A stretch of DNA of 64,000 nt. Source: Hemerocallis citrina. Lineage: Eukaryota > Streptophyta > Magnoliopsida > Asparagales > Asphodelaceae. Position numbers and translations under genes: made by a program. The stretch lies in the NCBI GenBank assembly GCA_017893485.1, contig CM030360.1, forward strand, positions 14,744,597-14,808,596, given 5' to 3'. Below the pieces are notes generated by a model, which made no database searches, was not told the DNA's origin, and saw nothing but the letters and a program-made list of their open reading frames with translations. Position 1 is the first letter of the stretch. Each line of letters begins with the position of its first letter. This document shows positions 36,130 through 49,822 of this stretch, piece after piece.

Positions 36130-38550
36130 ACTCATTCACTCTAAAAATGAGTTCGGCGCTACGCACACCACTTGAGTTCCTCCGGCCAACTACTCGTCAA
36201 CACTAAATAATGAGTTGAAAGCTCTGCACTCAGAACGAGCTCTATTTACAACTTGATGGCTCCGAACAACGAGTTCAACGCTCTGCTCTCCGCATGAGCT
36301 CCGTCTACAACTTGTTGGCTCCAAACAACAAGTTCAACTATCTGCTCTCTGCACGAGCTCCATCGACAACTTGTTGTTTCCAGATAACGAGTTCAACGCT
36401 CTGCTCTTTGCACGAGCTTTGTCGATAACTCGTTGGCTCCAAACAACGAGTTTAACTCTCCGCTTGCTACTTGAGCTGCATCAATAGCTCGTTGGCTTCA
36501 AACAACGAGTTCAACACCTAGGCTTTCACTCAAGTTCCATCAACAACTCGCTGGCTCCCAACAACGAGTTCAATGCTCTGCTCGTTGCTTGAGCTCCATA
36601 AACAACTCGTTGGTCCCAAACAACAAGTTTAACACCTTGATCTTCTCCCAAGCTCCACCAAATAGCTTATTGGCTCCAAATAACGAGTTCAACGCCTTGC
36701 TCTTCCCTCAGGTTGTATCAATTGCTCGTTGGGTTCAAACAATGAGTTCAATACCTTGGCCTTCGCTCAAGCTCCATTAACAACTCGTTGGCTCCCAATA
36801 ATGAGTTCAATGCTCTGCTCTTCGCTTGAGCTCTATCAACAACTTTTTGGTCCCAAATAAACCAGTTCGATGCCTTGGTCTTTGCTCAAGTTCTCCCAAA
36901 CAACTCGTTGGCTCTAAACAACAAGTTCAACGCCTTGCTTTCCGCACGAACCCTACTACGGGCTTTCTCTCCAAGCTCGCTGGGATCAAACAGCGAGCTC
37001 TACATCAACTTATTCTTAGAGTTGTCTCCCTAAACTTGTTGGGCGCAAACGGCAAGCTCAAACATCCAACTTCGTCAAAGAGTTGTCTCTATAAACTTGC
37101 CCGGCGCAAACGGCAAGCTCTACGCATGAATCTGTCATTGAGTTGCCTCTCAAAATTTACTGGGATCAAATAGTAAGCTCTCCGTCAACTCAGTCAAAGA
37201 GTTGTCTCGCAAAGCTTGTTGGGCACAAATGGCAAGCTCAACACTCAATTCTACCACAGAGTTGCCTCCAAAGCTTGCCGGGATCAAACGGCAGTTTCTA
37301 CTTCAACTCTTTCTTAGAGTTATCTCTAAACTTGCCGAGCGCAAATGGCAAGTTCAAGCGTTCAACTTTGCCATATAGTTATCTCTAAGCTTGTCGGGAA
37401 CAAACGACAAGTTCAACGCACAACTCCATCACGGAGTTGCCTTTATAAACTCACTATGATCAAATGGTAGTCTCTACATCAACTCTATCTTAGAGTTGCC
37501 TTACAACCTGTCGGGATCAAATGGCAGTTTCTAAGTCAGCTCGATCAAGGAGTAACCTCTATAAACATGCTGGAATTAAACAACAAGTTCCAACTCAGCT
37601 CCACTATGAGTTGCCTCTCCAAACTCGTCGGGTTCAAACGACAATCTCTACGTCAACTCTATCTCAGAGCTGTCTTTGAATCAAACAACAATTTCTATAT
37701 CAACTCTATCTCAGAATTGTCTCTAAACTCGCTGGGGTCAAACGGCAGTTTCTGAACCAACTCAATCATAGAGTGCTCTCTAAACTTGTTTAGAACAAAC
37801 AACAAGTTCAGCGCACAACTCCATCACAAAGTTACCTCTCCAAGCTTGCTGGGTCAAACAGTAAGTTCAACACCCAGTTCTGTCTCAGAGTTCCTCCACA
37901 AAATCGTTGAGCGCAAACAACAAGTCCAAACATCTAACTTCGTCGCAGAATTCTCTACTCGCTTGTTGGGTGCAAACAGCAGGTTCGACATCCGACTATA
38001 TCTTAGAGTTATCTCTAAACTTATCGGGCACAAATGGCAAACTCAAACATTCAACTCCGCCATAGAGTTCTATCTAAGCTTGTTGGGAACAAACAACGAG
38101 TTCAGCGACCAGCTCCACTACGAGTTGTTTCTCTAAACTCGCCGGGATCAAATGGCAGTTTCTAAAATTAACTCGATCAAGGAGTAACCTCTATAAACTT
38201 GCTAGGGCCAAAATACAAGTTCAAGCTCAATTTTATCTCATAGCTCTGCCTACGAGTTGTCTCTGAACTTGCTGGGATCAAATGGTAGTTTCTGAACCAA
38301 CTCCTCCTACGAGTTATCTCTGGACTTGTCGGGATCAAACGACAGTTTCTACAACAACTCTATTCTCAGAGCTATCTCCACAAACTCGTTGGGAAGAAAT
38401 AGGGAGCTCCACACCAACACATTCAAGGACTTGTCTCTACAAACTTATTGGGACCAGACAACAAGTTCAATGCTCAATTCCATTGTAGAGCTTTCTCCAC
38501 AAACTCGCTGGGATCAAACAGCAAGTCTGCAACAGCTCTCCTAGGATAGC
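36130..38550 (+). repeat. Array of about 40 degenerate ~60-bp units, each with a potential hairpin
   Basis: Units recur every 58-61 bases. The core is AACTCGTTG, a loop such as GCTCCAAA, then CAACGAGTT, a perfect inverted repeat in several copies (for example near 36427). In other copies both arms have changed together: AACTTGTTG with CAACAAGTT near 36309, AGCTCGCTG with CAGCGAGCT near 36976, CTTGTCG with CGACAAG near 37388. Tandem repeats in the untranslated region of Tat/Ogre elements are known; the hairpin arms are what stand out here. The frames over the array are not genes. Confidence 0.9.
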
Positions 38551-38934
38551 TATCACTACAACACATAGGGCTTTCTACAGCGGTCTTATTATAGCATTTA
38601 AGTGTTAATGCTATTGAAAGTGATCAATAATAGCATTTTTGAAGAAAATGTTGTCTTTGATTAATTTTGAAATTTACTCATAGTTATGACAGCGTTTTTA
38701 AAATGCTATATTATTTACGGCATTTTAGAAACGCTATTATATCTGTAAATAAACTAAAATGGTAAGGGTAAAAAAGAAATTTTCAACTAAAAAATCTAAA
38801 TCACTCACACCAGTTTCAACTTTCCCTCTCTCTCCCGCTCACGAGTCTCTCTCTCCTCGAAATTTCCACTCTCCCCCTTTCTCTCCCGCTAACAAATCTA
38901 TTTCCCCCAAAAATTTCTTGCTCAAAATTCGAAA

Positions 38935-39125
38935 AGGAAAGAGTGAGAGAGATGGGCTAGGGTTTTGATAGTGATAGGGATGGCTAGGGTTTCGTCGGCG
39001 ATTGGGATGGCTAGGGTTTCGGCATTGATCGGGTTTGTTAGGGTTTAGGCACACGTGCAAAGGAGATGGCGAGGGTTTCGGCCACCGTACCCTATCTCGT
39101 CTCAACGTCCTTTCATTCGTTCTTT
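38935..39125 (+). other. Leader-like segment inside the CACTA element
   Basis: GGCTAGGGTTT occurs three times between 38951 and 39020 with related GTTAGGGTTT, followed by a GC-richer stretch and then T-rich, intron-like sequence. This is typical of a plant gene 5' region and may be the start of a captured gene. No reading frame is assigned. Confidence 0.35.
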
Positions 39126-40349
39126 TCTGGTATGCTTTTCACCTTTTCATGAATGAATACCAATTTTTATTGATTTATTTTAAAGATGGGTTCTTTTCAT
39201 TGATTAACAATCCATATACAATTTCTAAAATTGTCTTTGATTGAATTGAAATTTAGTTATCTGATAATAGTGAATTTTTGCATATAGTAACACTTATTTT
39301 GAGCAAGTAATCCTGCATTGTGTTTTTAATTAGATAAGTAATCATTAAATTGTATTTATTTTCGTAATGCTTTTCATATTATACATTTGATTTTGTTTGT
39401 TATTGATGCACCTTTTCCACCAGGTATAGGTTTTCAATAGTATACTGTGATGATATAAGCCAGTAATTCATTAATCTTGCATTCTATGTATACAACGCAC
39501 ACAGGAGATGTTTTAGATTGTTTTTGTAAGAATGCTGCTTGATTTGCATGTACTTCTTTTACTCTCTCTAGATATGCTCCTTTGTCACAATTATATTACA
39601 CTCTTAGGTTTGGAGGATGGTATGACATGATATGATAAGATATGATATGGTTGTTTTCTCGACTCTCTTGTAAGGTAACTTAGTAAATTTTAGTGATTAA
39701 AACTTTTTGGTTTGTACTGCGTAGAAGATGATATTATAGGATTGCTTGACAATCTTCTGATATTATTTGATTTCCTAATCTTCTGATATTATTTGATTTC
39801 CTAATCTTCTGATATTGTAAGGTAACCCACAGATGAAACACAAGAAACACTTCGGACATCTGCTTTCCCTAGTCAACATGTCAAGGTAAGTTGTGCTGTT
39901 TATTTTTATGATTAATAAACATTTTGATGTTCAAATTTCATATCTGAGATCTGTAATAAAGTAATAATTTTAACCCTAGCAGGAGAAGTGGGCAAAAAAT
40001 CTATACATCGCATCTGTTTGCTATGGAAGGACGGTTTCTTGAAAATCTCTTTCTTTGTGGCGGTGGAGCCCTGCTCCAAGCCCGTTCTATGGGAATTAGA
40101 GAATTTTGATTTGAAAAACATTGTTGTTACTCATCTCATATGCCAGTTTCATCTAACATATGTAGCGGTTGAAGTGTCAACTGTCTAGTTTGCCCGTGAA
40201 TGTGCTATAAATATAAGGCGGGATGGGGATTCTTAATTATTATCAGCTGTGTATAGTGAATAAATCTATAAATTAGTGACATAGAAAAGTCATAATTTGA
40301 TTTCGTAGGCTATTGCTAACCCAATATGCTATATTATCTTATGAGCATC

Positions 40350-40415
40350 ATCAGCCTTTCCATTTGTCGATAGATTCTGCTGGCTAATTTCTTGAGCAAT
40401 TTTGATAAATCTAGT
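40350..40415 (-). pseudogene. Possible inverted exon fragment of a class III HD-ZIP gene
   Basis: On the minus strand the sequence reads RFIKIAQEISQQNLSTNG. Class III HD-ZIP proteins have a closely similar IAQE-[VI]-[ST]-Q segment, followed by N, S and NG, between the START domain and the C-terminal part. It lies about 1.1 kb from the clear HD-ZIP III exons but on the opposite strand, which would need an inversion inside the transposon. The match is short. Confidence 0.4.
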
Positions 40416-41526
40416 CTGTGTCATGTATATTTTTATGGGAAGTTCTCGAGCCATTTGTCCATCAAAGGGAATTACTATGATGTTAATACTCGTTTCTTTA
40501 ACCTTTTTGCTGTTAATCTTTTCCCCCATTTGTACATAAAGTCTGTCTTACTATGAAGGAATTTCTTTTGTACGAAATACCTCTTAACTCTGATGTTTGT
40601 TGAGAATCTTTATCATATTTTTAGTAAATTGCAGTAGGTCTGTCATTTTTATCTCTCGCCAAATAGAACTGTGAGATATTTTTTCATTGGATTATGTAGC
40701 CAAATGCTGATGGTATATGTATGTATGCATGTATGTACGTACGTGCCTACTACAGTCAGCTATTATCGCATGCACTCCCTTGCAACTGGATGTTACGAGA
40801 TCTGAACATAAATTTTCAATTGGAAAACTGTGCAGAAACCAAATGATCTGGGCGATTTATTGTCTATTTTTCATGTACTGTCTGGTGTCTTGATGCCCAG
40901 AAGATCTGCAAATTGCATTGCAAGTCTTTTTTTATTTTTCACTGTAAAGTCGCGAACTAGTTAATCATACTGTTGCCAGTCTATAATTTGGACATGGCTT
41001 CTTTCAAGTGCACAATCATACTGTTGCCAGAATACTGACGGAGCTTGATGGGAATACAATGTTTTGGTATGTGGGTTCAGTTCAGATGGGGAGTTTTTCC
41101 GACTGTTGGACAAAATAAATTGCTCGATTTTGTAGCTCGCTATATGTTATGTACTTAGGTAGTAAAATTATCCGAAGGTTTTCCAACAAAACAAACTGAT
41201 TAATATTCGTTTTTATGCGATGTATAGTTTCTGTAGATTGCAAAAGAGAGAGCAACCTGAAGCACACGTATGGTATATATCCTCTCTTTACGTTCTTTTA
41301 CTCTGTATATGTATTTTGCATTCGAAAATCTAATGAAGAATGACTGTAAGTCCAGATTTTGTAAAGCAATCAATTACAATTTGTGAAAGTCATCAAGTTC
41401 TACTTGGGGAGACAAAAATTCATCGTCAAAGTACAGGTGTAACACTTTGCCTCCAAGAAAAAAATTAATGCTTGCCTTTTAACAACGTTCATGTTTTTTT
41501 GATAGGTGCCCGGTGCATACTGCATA

Positions 41527-41940
41527 GACGATTAAATCCCGTGCTTTCTTGATGGTTGGTCAATTATGGGATGTGATGGCGTTGAAGATATTATAGTCAC
41601 TACCAATTCAACCAAGAAAACTAATGCTCAATCTGATTTGGTGAATGCTTGATCAGCCCCTGATGGGGTGATTTGTGCCAAGGCATCAATGCTACTTCAA
41701 GTGAGCGTTGAACTTAATAACAGTTGCTCGTTAATTTGTTTTTGGTCATTGCTTTTCATGTTATCATCAGATTGTGACAATATTTTTATGTACTTTGTCC
41801 AGAATGTTCCTCCTGCATTGCTGGTTCAGTTTCTAAGGGAACACCGTTCTAATGGGTTGATTATAGCGTAGATGCATATTCAGCTACCTCATTAAAGGCT
41901 GGATCTGCTTCTGGATGTTCGGTCTGGTGGAAATATGAAG
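41527..41940 (+). pseudogene. Class III HD-ZIP (REVOLUTA/PHABULOSA-type) gene fragment, two exons and an intron
   Basis: Exon 1 (about 41527-41700) encodes DGWSIMGCDGVEDII, then ICAKASMLLQ. Exon 2 (41813-41940) encodes NVPPALLVQFLREHRS and, after a small shift, VDYSVDAYSATSLKAG. These follow the order of the region before and within the MEKHLA domain of class III HD-ZIP transcription factors, which control leaf polarity and vascular patterning. The 112-bp intron (41701-41812) has GT and AG ends, so genomic DNA was captured. A stop at about 41651 and the shift after REHRS disable it. The homeodomain and leucine zipper were not found. Confidence 0.92.
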
Positions 41941-42479
41941 GTAATATCTTTCTTTATTTCTGATAGTATTTTTTTTTCTCTTACAGTAAATTTGTATTGG
42001 GAGTCCATATTGAATATCATAAATGATAAATCCAATCCTCTAGGCTAATCGAGTATGTGACATCTGCATGGTAGAATCAACCTATGGCCCAAAAGAATGC
42101 TTTGTGGATACCTGAAGTATGACATTTATGGAATTACTTTAATTGTGCTTAATAGAACCTGAAATTATCCATCTAACAAAATTGTGGTGATAGTAGATAG
42201 GTTCTAGCTACTAACATCTGCAGTATGTTAAGGTGATTATTTTAATGTGAATTTAATGTGCATCTAGTATGATTGGTTATATATCCACTCAGAAAATATC
42301 TTCCCAGTCTCTGTGGTTTATTGTAGTAAGAGCATATAATGATCTCAATATCTATTCCTGATTTTTGTTAAATATGATGTCTACTATGTTCATCCACAGA
42401 AAGGGAACGTCACTTTTTGTGGATCTATGAAGTATCACCAATTGCAAACTTTATCTTGCCACTTTGTTAAATAATGTCT

Positions 42480-42690
42480 TACCATCCTGATTTCTAAGCT
42501 CTTGATTATTACTGAATGAAAATTTGTGGATGAGATGGATAAAACGTGTGGTTTACTCTGTTTTACGTCCACAAGGTGTGGACTTATCATCCTGATTTCT
42601 AAGTTCTTGCTTACTACTTTACAAAAATGTTGATGTGATGGATGAAATGTGTGTTTCACTGTTTTAAATCCACAAGGTGTGGACTACTGA
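42480..42690. repeat. Tandem duplication of about 105 bp in the CACTA body
   Basis: The phrase CATCCTGATTTCTAAG[CT]TCTTG occurs near 42484 and 42589, and TCCACAAGGTGTGGAC closes each copy. The two copies are diverged. No coding content. Confidence 0.75.
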
Positions 42691-43801
42691 TATTATAGGA
42701 AGGAGCTTGTGCTTCTATTAGAGGATCTTCGTAGATGGTTACTTGGTTCTTTGGCACATCAATAAAAAAATACAGAAGTGATTGTATTTAAAAGTATGCT
42801 TCCTTACCGTTATGGTTATTATTACAGTATCTAGCCTGATGTTTTACATCAGTTACCTGATCTATTTTATAAGGTTTTTAGTAGGCAGGACCACTAATTG
42901 TAAACTTTTTAGCAATAGCTTTACAGCTTTGTAGGATAAGGTTCAGAGCTGATTTGCTCAAATTTTGAAGCCATGGTATGGGAATGAATATGATGCACAA
43001 ATTCCTATCACTGTCTGTGAACAAGCATGAACACTTCTTTTTTCCATACACATCAATGTATCTTTGACATTTCTCTTCCATGTATTCATTTTGTACCAAT
43101 GATTTTTTGTTTTAAAAAATAATTTGTTATATGTATTTGTTACATTAGTGATATTCAGTGATATAAATGTGATCTATGTCATGGAAGAGTAGCATTGAGC
43201 GTAGGTTGGTCGCGTATTGCAGATATGTTGAAGTCAATGATGGTCATTACCGTGCTCTTCATGCTGAGGTAAGAAACTGATAAAGAACTTTGTTATGAAA
43301 GGATTTTTCACATTCTAAATTTCCCGTTGAAATATCATTGTTCATGATAATTTGAGATTTGCAACTTGTAGCATATTTGGTTACTTAAAATTTCCCCCTA
43401 TTTCCTTTTTCTTAATAAAGTTCTCTGAGATTGTTTAACAATTTTAAAGCATCTGGAAATAGTGACATTTAAGTAGATCTAAGAAAAGTTGATAATAGGT
43501 GATTTCTTGAACAACTCAAACGTAACATCTCCTTTGTATTTACGTCCTGCTTTGGGGCAGTTGTAGGTTAAGGTACAATCCCAAAGAAGGGTTTCAATGA
43601 ACTAGATTATTTGGCATGTGGAATGCATGCATAGTAGAGAACTCAGTTATGAACTTAGTTATGAACTTCAAATATATAATGATCTCAATATCTATTCCTG
43701 ATTTTCGTTAGGAGTTATGAGTTATGACTACATGAATTTTATGTTTGACATTTTTTCTTCTACATTTGCAGATTGGAGACGTCGTGGATGAAACGAAGAA
43801 T

Positions 43802-43911
43802 GCGAGTTGTGTTGATGTTAGGCACTCAAGAATTTTTTGTCGTTAGTTTTAAGTTTGCGAGTTGTGTTGATGTTAGGCACTCAAGAATTTTTTGTCGTCA
43901 GTTTTAAGTTT
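43802..43911. repeat. Tandem duplication of 55 bp near the 3' end of the CACTA body
   Basis: GCGAGTTGTGTTGATGTTAG starts at 43802 and again at 43857; the copies are nearly identical. The first copy overlaps an exon-like stretch after a CAG at about 43773 that ends in TAG. The encoded peptide is not recognised. Confidence 0.85.
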
Positions 43912-44079
43912 ATTGGATGAACTTTTGTATCAGTTTATTGTGTAGATATTTCTATGTTGGTATGTTTTTATATATTTGTACACAAATTTGCGAAACTTTT
44001 ATAGTTATAATGGTGTATTGACATTTTCGATAAATCGATTTTTATTTGTATCCGTAGATTTTTTTTTTTGTATACAGCT

Positions 44080-44470
44080 AAAACGAAATAGCGTTCCTAA
44101 AATGCTGTACAAAACCACAAATATCAAAACGATAGCATTTTAAAAATGCTGTATGTTTGATTCTATTACCGGAAACGCTATAGTTTCTATAGCGTTTTAC
44201 AAAACGCTATAGAATCTATAGCGTTCCGGAAACGCTATAGAAAATATAGCATTTTGTAAAACGCTATAGTTTCTATAGCGTTTCGGAAACGCTATAGAAA
44301 CTATAGCGTTTCCGGAATGCTATAGATTCTATAGTGTTTTGTAAAACGCTATAGAATCTATAGCGTTCCGGAAACGCTATACATTCTATAGCGTTTGGTA
44401 AAAATGCTGTAGACTTATAGCGGGGCTTTCGATAGCGTTTGTAAAACGCTATCGTAGGTCTACTATAGCA
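44080..44470. repeat. CACTA subterminal palindrome array
   Basis: Successive short palindromes are joined by CTATAG links. They alternate between a TTTTACAAAA centre (GCGTTTTACAAAACGC) and a TTCCGGAA centre (GCGTTCCGGAAACGC). Related sequence is sparser at the left end (38575-38760). In CACTA elements such subterminal repeats bind the transposase. Confidence 0.88.
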
Positions 44471-44597
44471 TTTTATGAGTGCTATCAAATGTCATATTTG
44501 TTGTAGTGTATATATGTACAAGATCCACCAATCAAGTGTGATGGAGTAAAAAGCTGGGTATACACATATAAGCAATTATATATATGTATATATTGTT

Positions 44598-46221
<1,624 letters not shown>

Positions 46222-47199
46222 TGATGATGGTAAAAGTCGTAGCAAATCAGAGCCGTACGATTCCTGCACAGATCTCAAAGCATCTACAGGAAGATTATCC
46301 ATCGCAGGCCTCTTTACAGGTCTGGGTCTACTCCAAGACATAGGCTTCTTCCAAGCCCAAAACAGTGACATACTAGGCCCACTAGGAGAGACACCTAGCC
46401 TATGCAGGCTAGGAGTTAAACCTCTTATCTCCTAACAATAGGGATGTAAATCAGACCGGACGGGATCAGACAGCCATATGTTCAAGCTCGGATCGAAATT
46501 CTACTCGGACGGGCTTATGTCCGGCTCGGTCTAGGTTAGACAAAATTTTATAGTTCAGACTCGGTTCGGTAAAGCGTCGGACTGCAATAATATTCGAACG
46601 GACTTATGTCCGGTTCGAACTCAGTAAAGAATCGGACCGAATAATTTGTTCAGGATCGATTCATATAACAGTTCGGATGGTCCACAGTCGGACCATTCTC
46701 GAGTCGGACTCGGACGGATGACGGACAGTCCTGTTCATTTTACAACCCTACCTAACAAGGATATCTTATCTCTTGACGGGGAGAAACATGAAAGTGATAA
46801 GGTAGTTAAATCTATCCAACTGCTACAAATTAATCTCCTGAAATATCTCTCAGGCCTATAAATACCCCTCCCCCTCTACAGTCAGAAGGTAATCAACAAT
46901 TTGTCAGTTTTCACTCTCTCACTCTCTTACTCTCTCTCTCTCTCTTTCTGGTTCTGACTTGAACGTCGGAGGGTCTGTTGCCAGGGCCACTTCCCGATGT
47001 TTTAGGCTTTTTGCAAGTTCATCAGCCGCATCAGCAACTGTTGAATTTAGATCACGGTGGTCAGTCAACGATCCGATTCATTACCAGGAGCTCTAACCGT
47101 CTTTAACGGACAAGGTCACAGGTCAATCTTTTAGTAGTTTCCTTTAATTATTAACTCACTATATGCATGTTTGCTCCCACACCGAAAAAAGTTGCAACA
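46222..47199 (+). repeat. 3' LTR of the gypsy element, with a MITE inserted
   Basis: 978 bp, of which about 320 are a hAT MITE and its duplicated target site. The remainder matches the 5' LTR, including CCTATAAATACCCC at about 46855-46868. It ends GCAACA at 47199. Confidence 0.93.
46439..46750. mobile_element. hAT-type MITE, 312 bp
   Basis: The ends are TAGGGATGTAAA and the reverse complement of TAGGGTTGTAAAAT, with a perfect 8-bp TSD CCTAACAA (46431-46438 and 46751-46758). The 5' LTR of the host gypsy lacks it, giving the empty site. The interior is rich in CGGAC/GTCCG motifs. No coding sequence. Confidence 0.95.
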
Positions 47200-47204
47200 A
47201 TACC

Positions 47205-49100
47205 ATTTCCAATGAAGGATGTGAAATAGGTATGAAATGGATCATAAGCTTTGGCCACCCGTTTCTAGAAGCAGGACACTTTAGGTCCAATCTTGAAGCC
47301 TAGCCTGCGCGTCCCCTTCCCCTGAAGGTAATAATGGATGTAACCTTGCTATCCTTCACCGTTTGGATGAAAAACTTTCCACCACCATTTGCCAAGGAGG
47401 GCCATATTCATATCCCTCAGATCAATGATGCTTAATCCTCCATGACTCTTCTTCATGCAGGCTTTCTCCATCTGATAATGTGGAAGCCCCCTATTAGCGT
47501 TCGCTCCTTTCCAAAGGAAACTTTTTCGGATCCGGTCGATCCTTTTTGAGACCAATTTTGGGAATTCAAAAAAGGATAGGTAATAAATCGAGAAGTTGAA
47601 AAAAAAAAAGAATTTATGAGAGTCACCCTACCCCATAGGAGAGGGATTTATCTTTCCATCCTACCAACCTTGCTTCCACCCTATCAATGACCAGCAGCTA
47701 ATCAACCTTCTTGAGTTTGCCTGGTCGGAGAGGAAGGCCTAGGTACTTGATCGGGAAACTATCAAGCTTACAGTTAAGACTGGTAGCATGCTCCCGGGCC
47801 TCCTCTTCTTAAAGCGCAATAGGAATAAGGGCACTTTTGTGGAAATTAACCTTCCACCCCCACCAAACTTCAAAACAATATAAAACTTCTTTAAAGGTAA
47901 TTTTCTCCCCCAAATTTCCATTTCCAAAGAGAAGGGTATCATCGGCATATTGAAGGATTGTGCAATCAAGGTGACTACTACCACAAGCAAGAGGGTGATC
48001 AAACCCACTTATCTGCAATTATCCATCATGCCTTTAAGGACATCAACAACAATCATGAATAGAAGGAGGGGACAATGGTTCCCCCTGTCTCAGTTCTCTT
48101 CTGCACAAGAACGACTTAACAGCCTTCCCATTGACCAAGATAGATCCTACTGGTAGTGAGGCATTGTCGAATCCACCTGATACACCTGTGTCCAAATCCC
48201 TTGCCATGCAGGGCTTCCAAAAGATAGTCTCAATAAACTGAGTCATACACCTTCTCGAAGTCATGTCTTAACAAGTAACTCTTATTGTTCGATATATGAC
48301 ATTGGTGAATGGTTTCTTTAGTTGTAGCAATGCAATCCAGAATACATAGACCCTTGATAAAGCCATTTTGCTCTCTACTGATCAGTCTGTCCATCAATTT
48401 GCCTAATTTTTTCGCCAGGATCTTGGTAACTATTTTAACCGAGCAATTGAGAATACTAATAGGACAGAAGTCTCCAACATAATGAGCATCTTCCTTTTTG
48501 GGATATGGACGACTTCTGCTTAGTTAAGTCTGCCCAGCTTAAGTTGATGATCAAAGAACTCGACAATGGCAGCCAATAGTTCATCGTTAATTTCCTACCA
48601 CAAGTTTGATAAAATAACATCAGGAAGCCGTCGAGACCATGGGCTTTATCCTTCCCCATCTGAGATATCACCCACTTCACTTCATTCGTTCTCCATGAAT
48701 GGGGTTTCCAGAGACAGTAGGGATTGAGCCATACCCTCGCCCTCCGGTTTGCTCCTCCAAAATTCCTCGTGCAGTGGAGCTATAAAGTATGCCTTACACC
48801 CCAAAAGGTTTTTGAAGTGAGATTGGAATGTTTGTTCTATTTTTTTCTTCTCCTGTATCACCCCTACTTATATATGAACTGAAATAATGATGTTGTCTTT
48901 CTGGCATGCACCGATCATCCTATGAAAAAAGATCGTATTCGCATCTCCCTCCTCGAGCCACAAAATTTTGGACCTACGTTGTTATTTGATCTCCTCTAGT
49001 CTATACAGTTGTGCAATGTCTTCCCTAAGTGATAACAGGCGATTCCTCTCTACTTGGGTAAGGCCCAGAGTCTCCTCCAGTCTCTCCAGATCATCAATAT
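47205..49100 (-). pseudogene. LINE ORF2, reverse transcriptase domain (right piece of the split LINE)
   Basis: Read leftward, the RT motifs appear in order: MGKDKAHGLDGF (finger region), a decayed FEKVYDSVYWDYLLEAL, RQGEPLSP and LQYADDTLLF (catalytic YADD at 47938-47949). The downstream segment FLWKGANANRGLP / GGLSIIDLRDMNMALL joins the zf-RVT end across the gypsy insertion. Several frameshifts and stops are present, so it is inactive. This enzyme performs target-primed reverse transcription in L1-type elements. Confidence 0.92.
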
Positions 49101-49817
49101 CATTAAGTAATGTCGCTTTTGCTCTCCAGATTGTAGCAAACTATGTGTTGTTCCATTTCCTAAGTTTAGTCCAAAGTCTACAAATCTTTTCGTACCAAAT
49201 CGCAGATACCTCAGTACCCCTTGTTGGAAGAGACCAACTTTCCATAACAAGATGGTGAAAACCCTGAATTTCCAACCAAGCTTTCTCGAATATGAATTTC
49301 TTCAAATGCCGAGCGTTCCTATCTCCCGTGGAAAGTAAGATGGGAATATGATTAGAAGTTGGTCTTGGGAGAGATTTGGCACCCACAAGTGGGAAGTTCG
49401 CCTCCCGGTCTAGTGATTAGAACTCTATTCAGCCTTGCCCAGATAGGGGTCGGTTGCATATTAGATTAGGTGAAGAGTCTGTTTGTAATTGAGATGTCGA
49501 CCAGTTTTAGATTTGTGAGAACCATATTAAACTCCTCCCTCTCTGCATCGTTAGATCCTCTGCCCCGGTGTTCAAAAGCAAATGTAGTGATACGGAAATC
49601 CTCCCCAACCATCCAAAGGTGATGCCAATGCATTTGAACTGAGTGGAGCTGCATCCAAAATGCAGGTATGGAGGGTGCAAGGTTTGGTCCATGGACTACA
49701 GTAAGGACTTGTGTCCAGTTATAGTTCTGTCGTTGGAGAAAGACTGATAAAGAGAACTCCCCCCAGAATTCATCCACGCAAATAAAAATGTTAGGGTTGA
49801 AGACAATAGCAATGCCA
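49101..49817 (-). pseudogene. LINE ORF2, endonuclease C-terminal part and linker
   Basis: On the minus strand VVHGPNLAPS, a WMVGEDFRIT stretch (the usual GDFN motif, altered), FAFEHRGRG and LVDISITNRLFT identify the apurinic-type endonuclease of plant LINEs. The 5' part of the domain continues beyond the miniature LTR element at 51071. The stretch at 49101-49450 carries the linker towards the RT. Confidence 0.88.
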
Positions 49818-49822
49818 CCCGA

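Larger units (their letters stand above)
38554..44508. mobile_element. CACTA (En/Spm) transposon, 5955 bp, with captured gene fragments
   Basis: The ends are CACTACAACACATAG at the left and the reverse complement of CACTACAACAAATATG at the right, with a perfect 3-bp TSD TAT (38551-38553 and 44509-44511). Subterminal repeats based on TATAGCGTTT occupy the left 200 bases and, densely, 44080-44470. No TNPA or TNPD-like transposase is recognised, so it depends on another element. The body contains spliced-gene-like sequence including part of an HD-ZIP III gene. It interrupts the gypsy element at the end of the hairpin array. Confidence 0.93.

Noticed and set aside
36130..38550. Regularly spaced repeats with palindromes, superficially like a CRISPR array
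   Set aside because: The units are contiguous and degenerate, without conserved repeats separated by unique spacers, and lie inside a plant gypsy element with clear LTRs and TSD.
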